Below, piece after piece: positions 41,523 through 49,782 of a DNA stretch of 64,000 nt. The stretch comes from Massilia sp. Root351. Lineage in GTDB: Bacteria; Pseudomonadota; Gammaproteobacteria; Burkholderiales; Burkholderiaceae_D. Position 1 is the stretch's first letter, and every line of letters begins with the position of its first letter. The notes under the pieces are model-generated. The model was not told the origin of the DNA, did not search any database, and worked only from the letters and a program-made list of their open reading frames with translations. The DNA lies in contig NZ_LMDJ01000034.1 in the NCBI RefSeq assembly GCF_001425045.1, positions 1-64,000 on the forward strand, given 5' to 3'. The position numbers and the translations under genes were made by a program.

Positions 41523-42954
41523 GCACCGCGTCCACCCGCACCTTGTCCTGCGCCGTCAGCTGCGGCGCCACCGCCTTCAGCGCCGCGTCGGCGTCGGCAT
41601 AGCCGGCGGACTTGGCGAGGCTGAACCAGATGTAGGCCAGCGCCAGGTCCTTGTTGCCGCCCTGGCCCTCCATCGTCATCACGGCCAGGTTGAACATGGC
41701 GTCCGCCTGTCCCTGCTTGGCCGCTTCGTTGAACAGCTTGCGTGCCGTCGGATAGTCCTGCGGCACCAGTTTGCCTTCGTAGAAGTAGGTGCCCAGCGCG
41801 CCCTCGGCGGCCGGATGGCCTTTGACGGCGGCCTGCTTGTACAGCGCGATGGCGCGCTGCTGGTCCGGCGCCACGCCGTAGCCCAGGTCATACATGCGCG
41901 CGGCGGCGTAGGTCGATTCGACGTGGCCCGCCTTGGCGGCGGCGCTGAAATAGGCGCCCGCCATCTTGTAGTCCTGCGGCAGGCCGTCGTCGCCGTTGTA
42001 GTACAGGCGTCCCAGCTCGTACAGCGCGGGCACATAGCCCTCCTCGCCGGCCGCCTGCAGCCGCGCGCGCGCCTGCGCCACGTCCTTGCGCCCGCCGAAG
42101 CCGTTCAGGTAAGCCATGCCCAGCATGCTGGCGGCGGGCGTGTAGCCGACATCGGCCGCCTTGGCGTACCACTTGCGCACTTCTTCCGCGTTCTTCGGTA
42201 CGCCGATGCCGAGCAGGTTGATCTTCGCCAGAAGCATGATCGCTTCCACCCGCTCATTGATCATGTCGGGCGCGGCCGGGTCGAAGCGCATGCGGTCGAA
42301 GGTCGGATGGTAGCGCGTGTCCACCACTTGTTGCAGCCAGTAGATGGCCTGCTTGGCGTCGCGCGGCGTGCCCATGCCGTACAAGTGCATTTTCGCCAGC
42401 ATCAGCGCGGCGGCGTCGTAGCCGATCTTGTCGTAGGCGGCCTTGAACTGGGCCATGGCGGTGGCGTAGTCCTGCTTGTCCATCGCCGCGAAGGCGTTGG
42501 TCAGCGTCTTGTCCTTGCGCAAGATGCGGTTGCGGCCCGCTGCAAAGCGCCGGTCGGCCTGGCCGCAGGCGGTGCTGTTTCCGTACGGGTCGGGCGCTGC
42601 GGCGAAGTCGGCGGACGGGCTGCCGTCGGCGCCCTTCGAAGCGTCGCCGTCGGGACTGTTCTCGTGGAAGTATTCGGCCGGGTCGCCCAGCGTGGCAGTG
42701 TGGTTGAAATCCTCCATGTAGCGCAGCATGGTCTCGTCGTCGCTGCTGCTGTAGCCGCTCATGAAGGCGCACGAGGAGGCCCGGTCGCGCGACAGGACCT
42801 TGCTTTTCGCCGCCACAACCTCGCGTGGATCGCCCGCCGCGCCGCGCTGGCCCTTGACTACCACGCTGGAACCCGGGGCTTGCTGCGCACCGGCGCACAA
42901 TGGCAGCGCCAGCAACAGTGCCAACGTCAGATGCGGCTTGCGGAATGAGATCAT
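41500..42954 (-). CDS. Secreted Sel1/TPR-like repeat protein
   Basis: This 484-residue protein has a signal peptide (about 1-23, CAGAQQ). From about residue 190 on it is built of Sel1-like repeats of about 36 residues with the A-x2-(L/M)Gx(M/L)Y pattern, e.g. AASMLGMAYLNGFGG, ALYELGRLYYNGDDG, STYAAARMYDLGYG and AEGALGTYFYEGK. Such repeats bind partner proteins in envelope processes. The N-terminal 100 residues are not recognised. It is divergent from the PAS-GAF-GGDEF gene across a 124-bp gap with an inverted repeat. Confidence 0.88.
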   Translation of the reverse strand: MISFRKPHLTLALLLALPLCAGAQQAPGSSVVVKGQRGAAGDPREVVAAKSKVLSRDRASSCAFMSGYSSSDDETMLRYMEDFNHTATLGDPAEYFHENSPDGDASKGADGSPSADFAAAPDPYGNSTACGQADRRFAAGRNRILRKDKTLTNAFAAMDKQDYATAMAQFKAAYDKIGYDAAALMLAKMHLYGMGTPRDAKQAIYWLQQVVDTRYHPTFDRMRFDPAAPDMINERVEAIMLLAKINLLGIGVPKNAEEVRKWYAKAADVGYTPAASMLGMAYLNGFGGRKDVAQARARLQAAGEEGYVPALYELGRLYYNGDDGLPQDYKMAGAYFSAAAKAGHVESTYAAARMYDLGYGVAPDQQRAIALYKQAAVKGHPAAEGALGTYFYEGKLVPQDYPTARKLFNEAAKQGQADAMFNLAVMTMEGQGGNKDLALAYIWFSLAKSAGYADADAALKAVAPQLTAQDKVRVDAVLKPASKR

Positions 42955-43010
42955 CGTCGCCTTTCAGGTCCATGATATGAATACGGGCCTTCGATGCTAT
43001 CCTGTTATCA

Positions 43011-43049
43011 CCATGCCGGGTAATCAACCCGCTGAGCAATCCGGCATGG
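43011..43049. promoter_or_regulatory. Inverted repeat between Sel1 and GGDEF genes
   Basis: CCATGCCGG (43011-43019) and CCGGCATGG (43041-43049) are perfect 9-bp inverted repeats with 21 bp between. They could be paired operator half-sites or a hairpin in the 5' UTR of the GGDEF gene that starts at 43079. Confidence 0.45.
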
Positions 43050-43078
43050 GCAGGCGTTTGCGAATAGAATAGGTCACT

Positions 43079-44440
43079 ATGAATCCGCTAGTCAGTGCAC
43101 CCGTCGCCAGCTTCACCGATCTCCTGCTCGACGCCATCTGCATGGTGGACGCCGGCGGGAAGTTCGTTTTTGTCAGTGCGGCGTGCGAGCGCATCTTCGG
43201 CTACCGGCAGGACGAGATGATAGGCATGGCGATGATAGACCTGGTCGCCCCGGCCGACCGCGAACGCACGCTGGCGGCGGCGCGCCGCATCATGGACGGC
43301 CAGCCCAATTCCCGCTTCGAGAACCGCTACGTGCGCAAGGACGGCAGCATCGTCCACATCATGTGGACGGCGCGCTGGTCCGAGGCCGACCAGCTGCGCG
43401 TGGCGGTGGCGCGCGACATTACCGCCAGCAAGCAGGCGGAGGCGATGCAGGCCGCGCTGTACGCCATCTCCGAATCGGCGCACGCGGCGGAGGACCTGGC
43501 GGCGCTGTACCAGCGCATGCACCAGATCATCGGCGGCCTGCTGCCGGTGCAATCGTTTGCCGTGGTGCTGCGGGACGCGCCGCACGAATCGCTGTATTTC
43601 GCCTACCACGCCAACGCCAGCGGCCCGGAATCGGACGCGCAATTGGCGGTGCTGCTGTGCGAGGAAGCCCTGCGGCGCAACCTGCCGCTGCGCGTGGCGC
43701 CCGATACCATGTCCGCGCTGCCACCCCAGCTGGCGACGGCGGCGCGCACGCAGCAGGCGTGCTGGCTGGGCGTGCCGCTGAGCACGCCGCAGGGCACCAT
43801 CGGCGCGCTGGTGCTGCAGGACGCGCCCGCCGGCCTGTCTTCGGCCGGCTGCGCGGGCTACACGGACCAGCACCAGGAGCTGCTGCTGTTCGTCTCGACC
43901 CAGGTTGCCACCGCCATCCAGCGCAAGCAGCTGGAAGCGCGCCTGCACTTCATGGCCCAGCACGACGAGCTGACACGGCTGCCGAACCGGCGCCTGTTCC
44001 ATGACAGGCTGAGTACCGCCATCGCGCGTGCCCAGCGCCAGCAATCGCGCCTGTCGCTGCTGTTTGTGGATTTGAACAAGTTCAAGCAGGTCAACGACCT
44101 GTACGGCCACGATGCCGGCGACCGGTTGCTGGAAATCGTGGCGCACCGCCTCAAGGACTGCGTGCGCGACGCCGACACCGTGGCGCGCATCGGCGGCGAT
44201 GAATTCGTGGTGGTGCTGGAGCAGCTGGCGCGGCCCGAAGCGGCCGCCCTGGTCAAGGAGAAGATCCACCAGGCGCTGGCCGCGCCGGTCGATATCGGCG
44301 ACGGCGGCACGCTGCATGTCAGCGCCAGCATCGGCATTGCCCACTTCCCGGAAGACGGCAGCGACATGGCGCAACTGCTGCGCCACGCCGACCAGGCCAT
44401 GTACGCTGCCAAGCAGGACACTGGGGCCGCCGCCGCCTGA
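43079..44440 (+). CDS. PAS-GAF diguanylate cyclase
   Basis: This 453-residue soluble protein has a PAS domain (about 10-120, with FVSAACERIFGYRQDEMIG and the PAC-like RYVRKDGSIVHIMW). A GAF domain follows (about 135-285), then a GGDEF domain (about 295-450). The active site GGDEF is intact (372-376) and the RxxD inhibition site is present (Arg363-Asp366). It would make c-di-GMP in response to a small ligand, haem, flavin or redox state sensed by PAS/GAF; no cofactor can be assigned. No EAL domain. Second diguanylate cyclase in the window. Confidence 0.93.
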   Translation: MNPLVSAPVASFTDLLLDAICMVDAGGKFVFVSAACERIFGYRQDEMIGMAMIDLVAPADRERTLAAARRIMDGQPNSRFENRYVRKDGSIVHIMWTARWSEADQLRVAVARDITASKQAEAMQAALYAISESAHAAEDLAALYQRMHQIIGGLLPVQSFAVVLRDAPHESLYFAYHANASGPESDAQLAVLLCEEALRRNLPLRVAPDTMSALPPQLATAARTQQACWLGVPLSTPQGTIGALVLQDAPAGLSSAGCAGYTDQHQELLLFVSTQVATAIQRKQLEARLHFMAQHDELTRLPNRRLFHDRLSTAIARAQRQQSRLSLLFVDLNKFKQVNDLYGHDAGDRLLEIVAHRLKDCVRDADTVARIGGDEFVVVLEQLARPEAAALVKEKIHQALAAPVDIGDGGTLHVSASIGIAHFPEDGSDMAQLLRHADQAMYAAKQDTGAAAA

Positions 44441-44470
44441 CTCGGGCATTCGCGCCCGCCGGCGTCGCCG

Positions 44471-46741
44471 CTACGGCTGCGGATTCCAGCCACTGCCGCC
44501 GCCGTAGCCGGCGAAAACGGCCGCCCGGCTGCCGAATTGCGCAGCCGCCTCGTCCGCGGTCAGCAGGCGCACATGGCGCCGCGCCCCAAGGTCCAGCGGC
44601 TTGCCGTCCAGGTCCGTGCTGCCGTACTCGCGCCAACCCGCCGTTGCGCTGCCCTGGGCCGGATTCGGCGCCGGCTGCCTGCCCACGCCCTTGCCCGCCC
44701 ATCCGGCCGGCGCGATGTGCGCATCCATTTTGCAGTTGATGAAAGCGACGTGGTCCCAGCTGGTTTCATAGCCTGCGCTGCGCGCCAGCCAGGTGGCGCC
44801 GTCCGGCACCAGGTTGCCGGTGGGGCCGCGGCCGCGCGTCAGGCGGCTGTTCAGAAACACGAAGCCCTTGTCCTGCTGTCCCACCGTGCGCGCCTGCAGC
44901 ACATAGCCGCCGCCCGCCGGATTGCCGCTGTCGCCCACGGTGCGCAACTCGCTGTCCTCGAACAGGGCTGCGTGGTTGTTGCCCCACACGTAGTCCACAT
45001 TGCCGGCGATGAGCGTGCGGTAGAACCAGGCGTAGCCTTTGACCTGCACCGTATCCTGCTCGCTGTACAGGCTGGCGTTCTTCACAGCCAGCCGCCCTTC
45101 GCTGCTGAAGAACAGCGCTTCGGCCTGGCCGCCGGCAGGCGAGGCGCGCAATGCGCTGTTGCGCAGGGTCAACGTATCCAGCGTCAGCAGGTCCGCGTCC
45201 TCCACCAGGAACAGCGAACGCCCGCCGTTGATGGCCGGAGAATCGGCCGCCTGGCCGGCGCCCGAGCCGGGATTGATGCCGTCGCTGTTGACGGCCTCGA
45301 TCACCACGCCGTCGCGGCTCTGGCCGCGCAGCGCGACCGCGTTCCTGCCGCGCAGGTACAGCAATTCGCGGTAGCGGCCGTCGCGGATGGCGATGGTGAC
45401 CGGCCGCGCGCCTTGCGGCTGCCGCATCACGTGGTTCAGCGCGCCCTGCACGGTGCGGAAGTCCGCCGCGCCATCGTCGTCCACCGTGATGCGCTGCCGC
45501 CGCGGCACCGCCGCGCGCGTGCGGAAGGTCCAGCCCTGCTCTTTGGCGACGCCACGGAACGGCAGGCCGTTGAGCGTGCCGGCGAACACGCCGTCGTCGA
45601 TGGTGACGTAGTACTCTTCGTCCGGCTGCAGGCGCGCACTGTGCAGGTGCATGGTGACGTTGCGGCCTTCGATGGCAATCGGCTGGCGCCGCACCGCGCG
45701 CCGGTACGGCTGGCCTTCGTAGCCCAGCACATCGTATTCATCGGCAACGCGGATGGTATCGGCCAGCATATTGTCGCGTTTGCGCAGCACGCGGATGGCG
45801 CCTTGGGCGCCCAGCAGCGGCGGGTGGTCGAAGCGCAGCCGCAACGGCGTGTCGTAAGGAACGTTGCGCGCGCCCGCCTCCGGGACCGCCGCAGTACGCA
45901 AGGCCTGGGCAGCGGCAGCCACCGGCTCCGCCGCAGGCGCCCGCGCCTCGATATCCACCGCCACCACATTAAAGACATTGGGGTCCTGTTCGCTGGCCAG
46001 CGTCAGCGTGGTGGAGCCGGCGGCCAACGGGGACAGGATGAGCTCCGCGCCCTGGGTTTCCACCCGCAGCAGCGCCGCATTGGCCGCGCGCGCCGTGAAC
46101 GGCAACCGCGCGCCCTCGCCGCCGCGCAGCGCGCTCACTTGCAGCCGCAGCGGCGCCTCGCCGGCCTGCAGTCGCAAACGCTGCGGCGCCCGCGCCAGCG
46201 CAATGCGGGCCGGCTTGTCGGCGGCGTCCCCGCTAGCCGGTGCGCTCGCTTCGAACGCGGCGCCGCTGGCGATAACGCCGCTGCCGCCGGCCTGCGGCAG
46301 GGCCTTGTCCGCTACGCTGGTGATTTTCTCGCCGTTCAGATAAGCGGTGAGCATCTGGCCCGCCATTTCCAGCCGCACGGCATACAGGCGCCCGTCGCCG
46401 GCCGCCTCGCGCCCGAACTGCTTCAGGCGCGTCAGCACGCCGTCCTGCATGCGCACGATTTCCACCTGCATGCGTTTGCCGGATGGGGCGAACGCCAGGC
46501 CGGCGCCGTACCAGTTGCCCTCGTCCCGGTAGCGGCCAACCACGTAGAACTGGCCGGCCCCGGCCTGCAGGGGACGAAAACGGCTTTCAACATAGCTGTC
46601 GGCGGGCATGTGCCCAGCCGCGCCGGCGGCTTGCGCCAGCTGCACTTTTCCGGTGGCGGCGAAGGCCTCCAGCCCCTGCGCATGAGTGTGTGCGGGAGCG
46701 GCGGCAAACATGAAAAACAAGGAAACAAGGCGGCTGGGCAT
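44471..46741 (-). CDS. Secreted pectinesterase (CE8) with N-terminal accessory domains
   Basis: This 756-residue protein has a signal peptide (about 1-21). A LamG-like beta-sandwich follows (about 25-165), an Ig-like stretch (about 180-260), and a Big_5-type domain (about 270-405). The C-terminal CE8 beta-helix starts at VDDDGAADFRTVQGAL. Catalytic residues are in place: Asp563 in SEQDTV, Asp583 in GNVDYVWG, and Arg618 in LQARTVG. It removes methyl esters from pectin, opening it to polygalacturonase. Divergent from the TonB-dependent receptor; a TGGTCAGGCCA box lies 38-48 bp upstream. The ribosome site is weak. Confidence 0.93.
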   Translation of the reverse strand: MPSRLVSLFFMFAAAPAHTHAQGLEAFAATGKVQLAQAAGAAGHMPADSYVESRFRPLQAGAGQFYVVGRYRDEGNWYGAGLAFAPSGKRMQVEIVRMQDGVLTRLKQFGREAAGDGRLYAVRLEMAGQMLTAYLNGEKITSVADKALPQAGGSGVIASGAAFEASAPASGDAADKPARIALARAPQRLRLQAGEAPLRLQVSALRGGEGARLPFTARAANAALLRVETQGAELILSPLAAGSTTLTLASEQDPNVFNVVAVDIEARAPAAEPVAAAAQALRTAAVPEAGARNVPYDTPLRLRFDHPPLLGAQGAIRVLRKRDNMLADTIRVADEYDVLGYEGQPYRRAVRRQPIAIEGRNVTMHLHSARLQPDEEYYVTIDDGVFAGTLNGLPFRGVAKEQGWTFRTRAAVPRRQRITVDDDGAADFRTVQGALNHVMRQPQGARPVTIAIRDGRYRELLYLRGRNAVALRGQSRDGVVIEAVNSDGINPGSGAGQAADSPAINGGRSLFLVEDADLLTLDTLTLRNSALRASPAGGQAEALFFSSEGRLAVKNASLYSEQDTVQVKGYAWFYRTLIAGNVDYVWGNNHAALFEDSELRTVGDSGNPAGGGYVLQARTVGQQDKGFVFLNSRLTRGRGPTGNLVPDGATWLARSAGYETSWDHVAFINCKMDAHIAPAGWAGKGVGRQPAPNPAQGSATAGWREYGSTDLDGKPLDLGARRHVRLLTADEAAAQFGSRAAVFAGYGGGSGWNPQP

Positions 46742-46778
46742 CGGGATTCCAGGTGAAGGACGAGCGGGTTACTTTAAC

Positions 46779-46789
46779 TGGCCTGACCA
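46779..46789. promoter_or_regulatory. Operator-like box 1 (TGGCCTGACCA) upstream of pectinesterase
   Basis: This 11-mer is the exact reverse complement of the box at 46912-46922. On the minus strand it lies between plausible -35 and -10 elements (-10 TAAAGT) of the pectinesterase gene. Its half-sites resemble the TGGT-N3-ACCA core used by FadR-type GntR regulators, with one deviation. Confidence 0.6.
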
Positions 46790-46910
46790 CTTGGCGCCAG
46801 CGTTTTTCACAGTCAGGATGAGCTTCTCTCTGCGCAATGTAGTGATTTTCTGACAAATTTACAAAATAATGTTTGCGCAATCATGCTTCTTCGCGCATGC
46901 TCTGGAAAAT

Positions 46911-46943
46911 CTGGTCAGGCCAATAACCCTGCGGCCTGACCAG
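46911..46943. promoter_or_regulatory. Paired operator-like boxes 2 and 3 upstream of the TonB-dependent receptor
   Basis: CTGGTCAGGCC (46911-46921) and GGCCTGACCAG (46933-46943) form a perfect 11-bp inverted repeat around an 11-bp centre. Each half contains the same motif as box 1: box 2 (46912-46922) is identical, box 3 (46932-46942) differs in one base. Centres are about 20 bp apart, two helical turns, on the same DNA face. The pair sits just before the AGGAGA ribosome site of the receptor gene, suited to repression. Confidence 0.65.
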
Positions 46944-46963
46944 CAAAAATTATAGGAGACCTT

Positions 46964-49780
46964 ATGACCCGAAGCAAGCACACGCAGTGCCGTTTGGCGC
47001 TGTCCGCCATCGCCCTGGCAGTCCTCACGCTGACCACCGGCGCGTCCGCGCAAAGCACTGCCGGCAGCATGACCCGCGTTGAAGTCACCGGTTCGTCGAT
47101 CCGCAAAGTGGCCGCTGAAAACGCCCTGCCGCTGACCACCATCAACGCCGAGGAACTGGTGGCGCGCGGATTGACCACCATGTCCGAAGTGGCCACCTCG
47201 CTGACGGTGGGCGCGACCAATGAACCGGTGGGCGGCGGCGGCAGCGGCACCCAGATCAACCTGCGCGGCCTGAACACCAACCGCTCGCTGGTGCTGCTCA
47301 ATGGCCGCCGCCTGCCCAACGAGGCCATCGGCGACAGCTCGATCAACGTGGACGTGATGCCGATGAGCGCCGTCGAGCGGGTCGAAGTGCTGCGCGACGG
47401 CGCCTCCTCGATCTACGGCACCGACGCCATTGCCGGTGTGGTCAACTTCATCACCAAGCGCAGCTTCAAGAACACCACCATCAGCGGCGGCCTGGTGCAG
47501 CCCGAGCGCCACGGCGGCGGCGACCAGCGGCGCGTTAGCATCATCTCGGGCTGGGGCGACCTGCAGGAACAAGGCTGGAACGTCTACGCCGCGCTGGACG
47601 TGCAGAAGCGCGACTCGCTGCTGCAGAAGGACCGCCCCAACATCAGCGACCCGAATCTGATCGCGCAACTGGGCGGCAATCCCTTCAGCACCAACACCTC
47701 CGGCTCCTCGTCCGCGCCGGCCAACTTCACCGTGTACCAGAACGGCAAGGCCACCACCACCACCGGCAACCCCTACTTCGCGGCCGGCTGCAAAGGCCCG
47801 TACGACGCGCAGTACGCGCTGGCCTCCACCAAGGCCTCCGGCGCTGGCAGCAAGACCTGCATCCTGGATCCGGACCTGTACCCGCAGCTGCTGGCCGACG
47901 CCATGCAGGCCACGCTGTTTACCAAGGCTACGCTGCGCCACGGCGACAACAAGCTGCTGACCATGGAGCTGCTGGCCACCGAGTCCTATATCGACGCGCT
48001 CAATCCGCCGCAGCCCTTCGGCGCGCAGACCGACTACGACAAGTACAACCCCGGCCTGCGCAAGCCGCTGTTCATCACCAAGACCAGCAAGTGGTACCCG
48101 GGCGGCAGCGGCGGCGTGCCCGCCGTGGCAGGCGTGAACGGCCAGGACCTGGCGCTGACCTGGAGCCTGGACGAAGCCGGCCCCGCCATCACCGACGACC
48201 GCCAGCACACCACCCGCATCATCGTGGCGGACGAGGGCGAAGTGATGGGCTGGGACTACCGCGTGGGCATGAACGCCTCGCGCAGCCGGCGCGACGTCAG
48301 CTGGAAGAGCGGCTTCTTCACCACCGCCGGCATCTACAAGGGCGTGGCCGACGGCGTGCTCAATCCCTTCGGCAAGCAGGACGCCGCCGGCCAGGCCTAC
48401 CTGGACAGCATCCGCGCGGACGGCACCACCTACCGCCGCGCCACGGTGGAATACTTCGGCCCGGACTTCAACCTGACGCGCAACCTGATGCCGCTGGCCG
48501 GCGGTTCGCTCGCGCTGGCGGTGGGCGGCGACTGGCACAAGGAGATCTACAACGACGGCACCGATCCGGTCGCCAACGAGGTGGTGTACAAAGTGTCCGG
48601 CACGCCCAACACCTACCCGAGCGCCTCGCGCACCGTGGCCGGGCTGTACATGGAAATGGATGCGCCGCTGACCAAGACGCTGGACATCACGGCCGCAGTG
48701 CGCGCCGACCATTTCAGCGACTTCGGCAACACCGTCAATCCGAAGCTGAGCGTGCGCTGGCAGCCGGCGCAGGAAGTGATGCTGCGCGGGACCGCCAGCA
48801 CCGGCTTCCGCGCACCCACGCTGCCGGAGCTGTACGGCACGCCGCGCACCCGCACCAGCTCGACCGGAAAATGGGACGACCCGCTGCTGTGCCCGAGCGC
48901 CACGCCTTCCATCCCCGGCACCGGCTCGGTGACCAAGGACCCCAAATACGCAGGCCTGAACCTGGACCCAAGCAAAGTATGCAACACCACGCTGGTGACG
49001 CTGACCGGCGCCAACCCGGACCTGGACCCCGAGAAGGCGCGCACCGTCACCGCCGGCATCGTGCTGGCGCCGGTGAAGAACATGATGCTGTCGTTCGACG
49101 TCTGGTCGATCAAGATGAAGGGCACCATCGCGCAGATCGGCGAGGACACCATTTTCAACAACACGGCCGGCTACAACGACCTGTTCGTGCGCAACGCCGA
49201 CGGCACGCTGGACTACATCGTCAAGACACGCCTGAACATGGGCGGCCTGCGCACGCGCGGCATCGACACCAGCATGAGCTACTCCTGGCCGAAAACCGAC
49301 TGGGGCAAGTTCGGCCTGAGCCTGGACGGCACCTATGTGGACCGCTACGAAGGCCAGAACGAAGCCGGCGGCACCTGGATCGACAGCGTCGGCAAGCCGG
49401 GTTCCCTGGCCACCGGCGCCACCTCGGCCAACACCTATGTCTACCGCTGGCGCCACAACCTGCGCGCATCCTGGAGCCACAAGGGCTTCGGCCTGCAGCT
49501 GACCCAGGCCTACACTTCGCGCTACGAGGACACCAACGCGCTGCCGACGCAGAAGCCGGGCCAGCCCTTCTTCAACGTGATCGATCCCTACATCCTGTAC
49601 AACCTGACCAGCAGCTACAGCGTCAAGGAAAAGCTGAAGATCACGTTCGGCATCAACAACCTGCTGGACAAGGATCCGCCGCTGTCGAACCAGCGCCTGG
49701 GCTCGCGCGTGGTGTTCGCGCAAAACGTCTCCAAGCCAATCGGCCGCGCCTACAACGTGCGCGTGAACTACACTTTCTAA
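46964..49780 (+). CDS. TonB-dependent outer-membrane receptor (pectin locus)
   Basis: This 938-residue protein has a signal peptide (about 1-30, GASAQ). The plug domain (about 40-165) contains TGSSIRK, LRGLNTNRSLVLLNGRRLPNE and VERVEVLRDGASSIYGTDAIAGVVNFITK, the family's usual blocks. A 22-strand barrel follows, ending in the aromatic terminal residue (VNYTF). It would take up pectic oligosaccharides across the outer membrane with TonB energy; substrate inferred from the adjoining CE8, GH43 and GH28 genes. No SusD-like partner. ATG 46964 has AGGAGA before it, directly after the paired operator boxes. Confidence 0.95.
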   Translation: MTRSKHTQCRLALSAIALAVLTLTTGASAQSTAGSMTRVEVTGSSIRKVAAENALPLTTINAEELVARGLTTMSEVATSLTVGATNEPVGGGGSGTQINLRGLNTNRSLVLLNGRRLPNEAIGDSSINVDVMPMSAVERVEVLRDGASSIYGTDAIAGVVNFITKRSFKNTTISGGLVQPERHGGGDQRRVSIISGWGDLQEQGWNVYAALDVQKRDSLLQKDRPNISDPNLIAQLGGNPFSTNTSGSSSAPANFTVYQNGKATTTTGNPYFAAGCKGPYDAQYALASTKASGAGSKTCILDPDLYPQLLADAMQATLFTKATLRHGDNKLLTMELLATESYIDALNPPQPFGAQTDYDKYNPGLRKPLFITKTSKWYPGGSGGVPAVAGVNGQDLALTWSLDEAGPAITDDRQHTTRIIVADEGEVMGWDYRVGMNASRSRRDVSWKSGFFTTAGIYKGVADGVLNPFGKQDAAGQAYLDSIRADGTTYRRATVEYFGPDFNLTRNLMPLAGGSLALAVGGDWHKEIYNDGTDPVANEVVYKVSGTPNTYPSASRTVAGLYMEMDAPLTKTLDITAAVRADHFSDFGNTVNPKLSVRWQPAQEVMLRGTASTGFRAPTLPELYGTPRTRTSSTGKWDDPLLCPSATPSIPGTGSVTKDPKYAGLNLDPSKVCNTTLVTLTGANPDLDPEKARTVTAGIVLAPVKNMMLSFDVWSIKMKGTIAQIGEDTIFNNTAGYNDLFVRNADGTLDYIVKTRLNMGGLRTRGIDTSMSYSWPKTDWGKFGLSLDGTYVDRYEGQNEAGGTWIDSVGKPGSLATGATSANTYVYRWRHNLRASWSHKGFGLQLTQAYTSRYEDTNALPTQKPGQPFFNVIDPYILYNLTSSYSVKEKLKITFGINNLLDKDPPLSNQRLGSRVVFAQNVSKPIGRAYNVRVNYTF

Positions 49781-49782
49781 CC

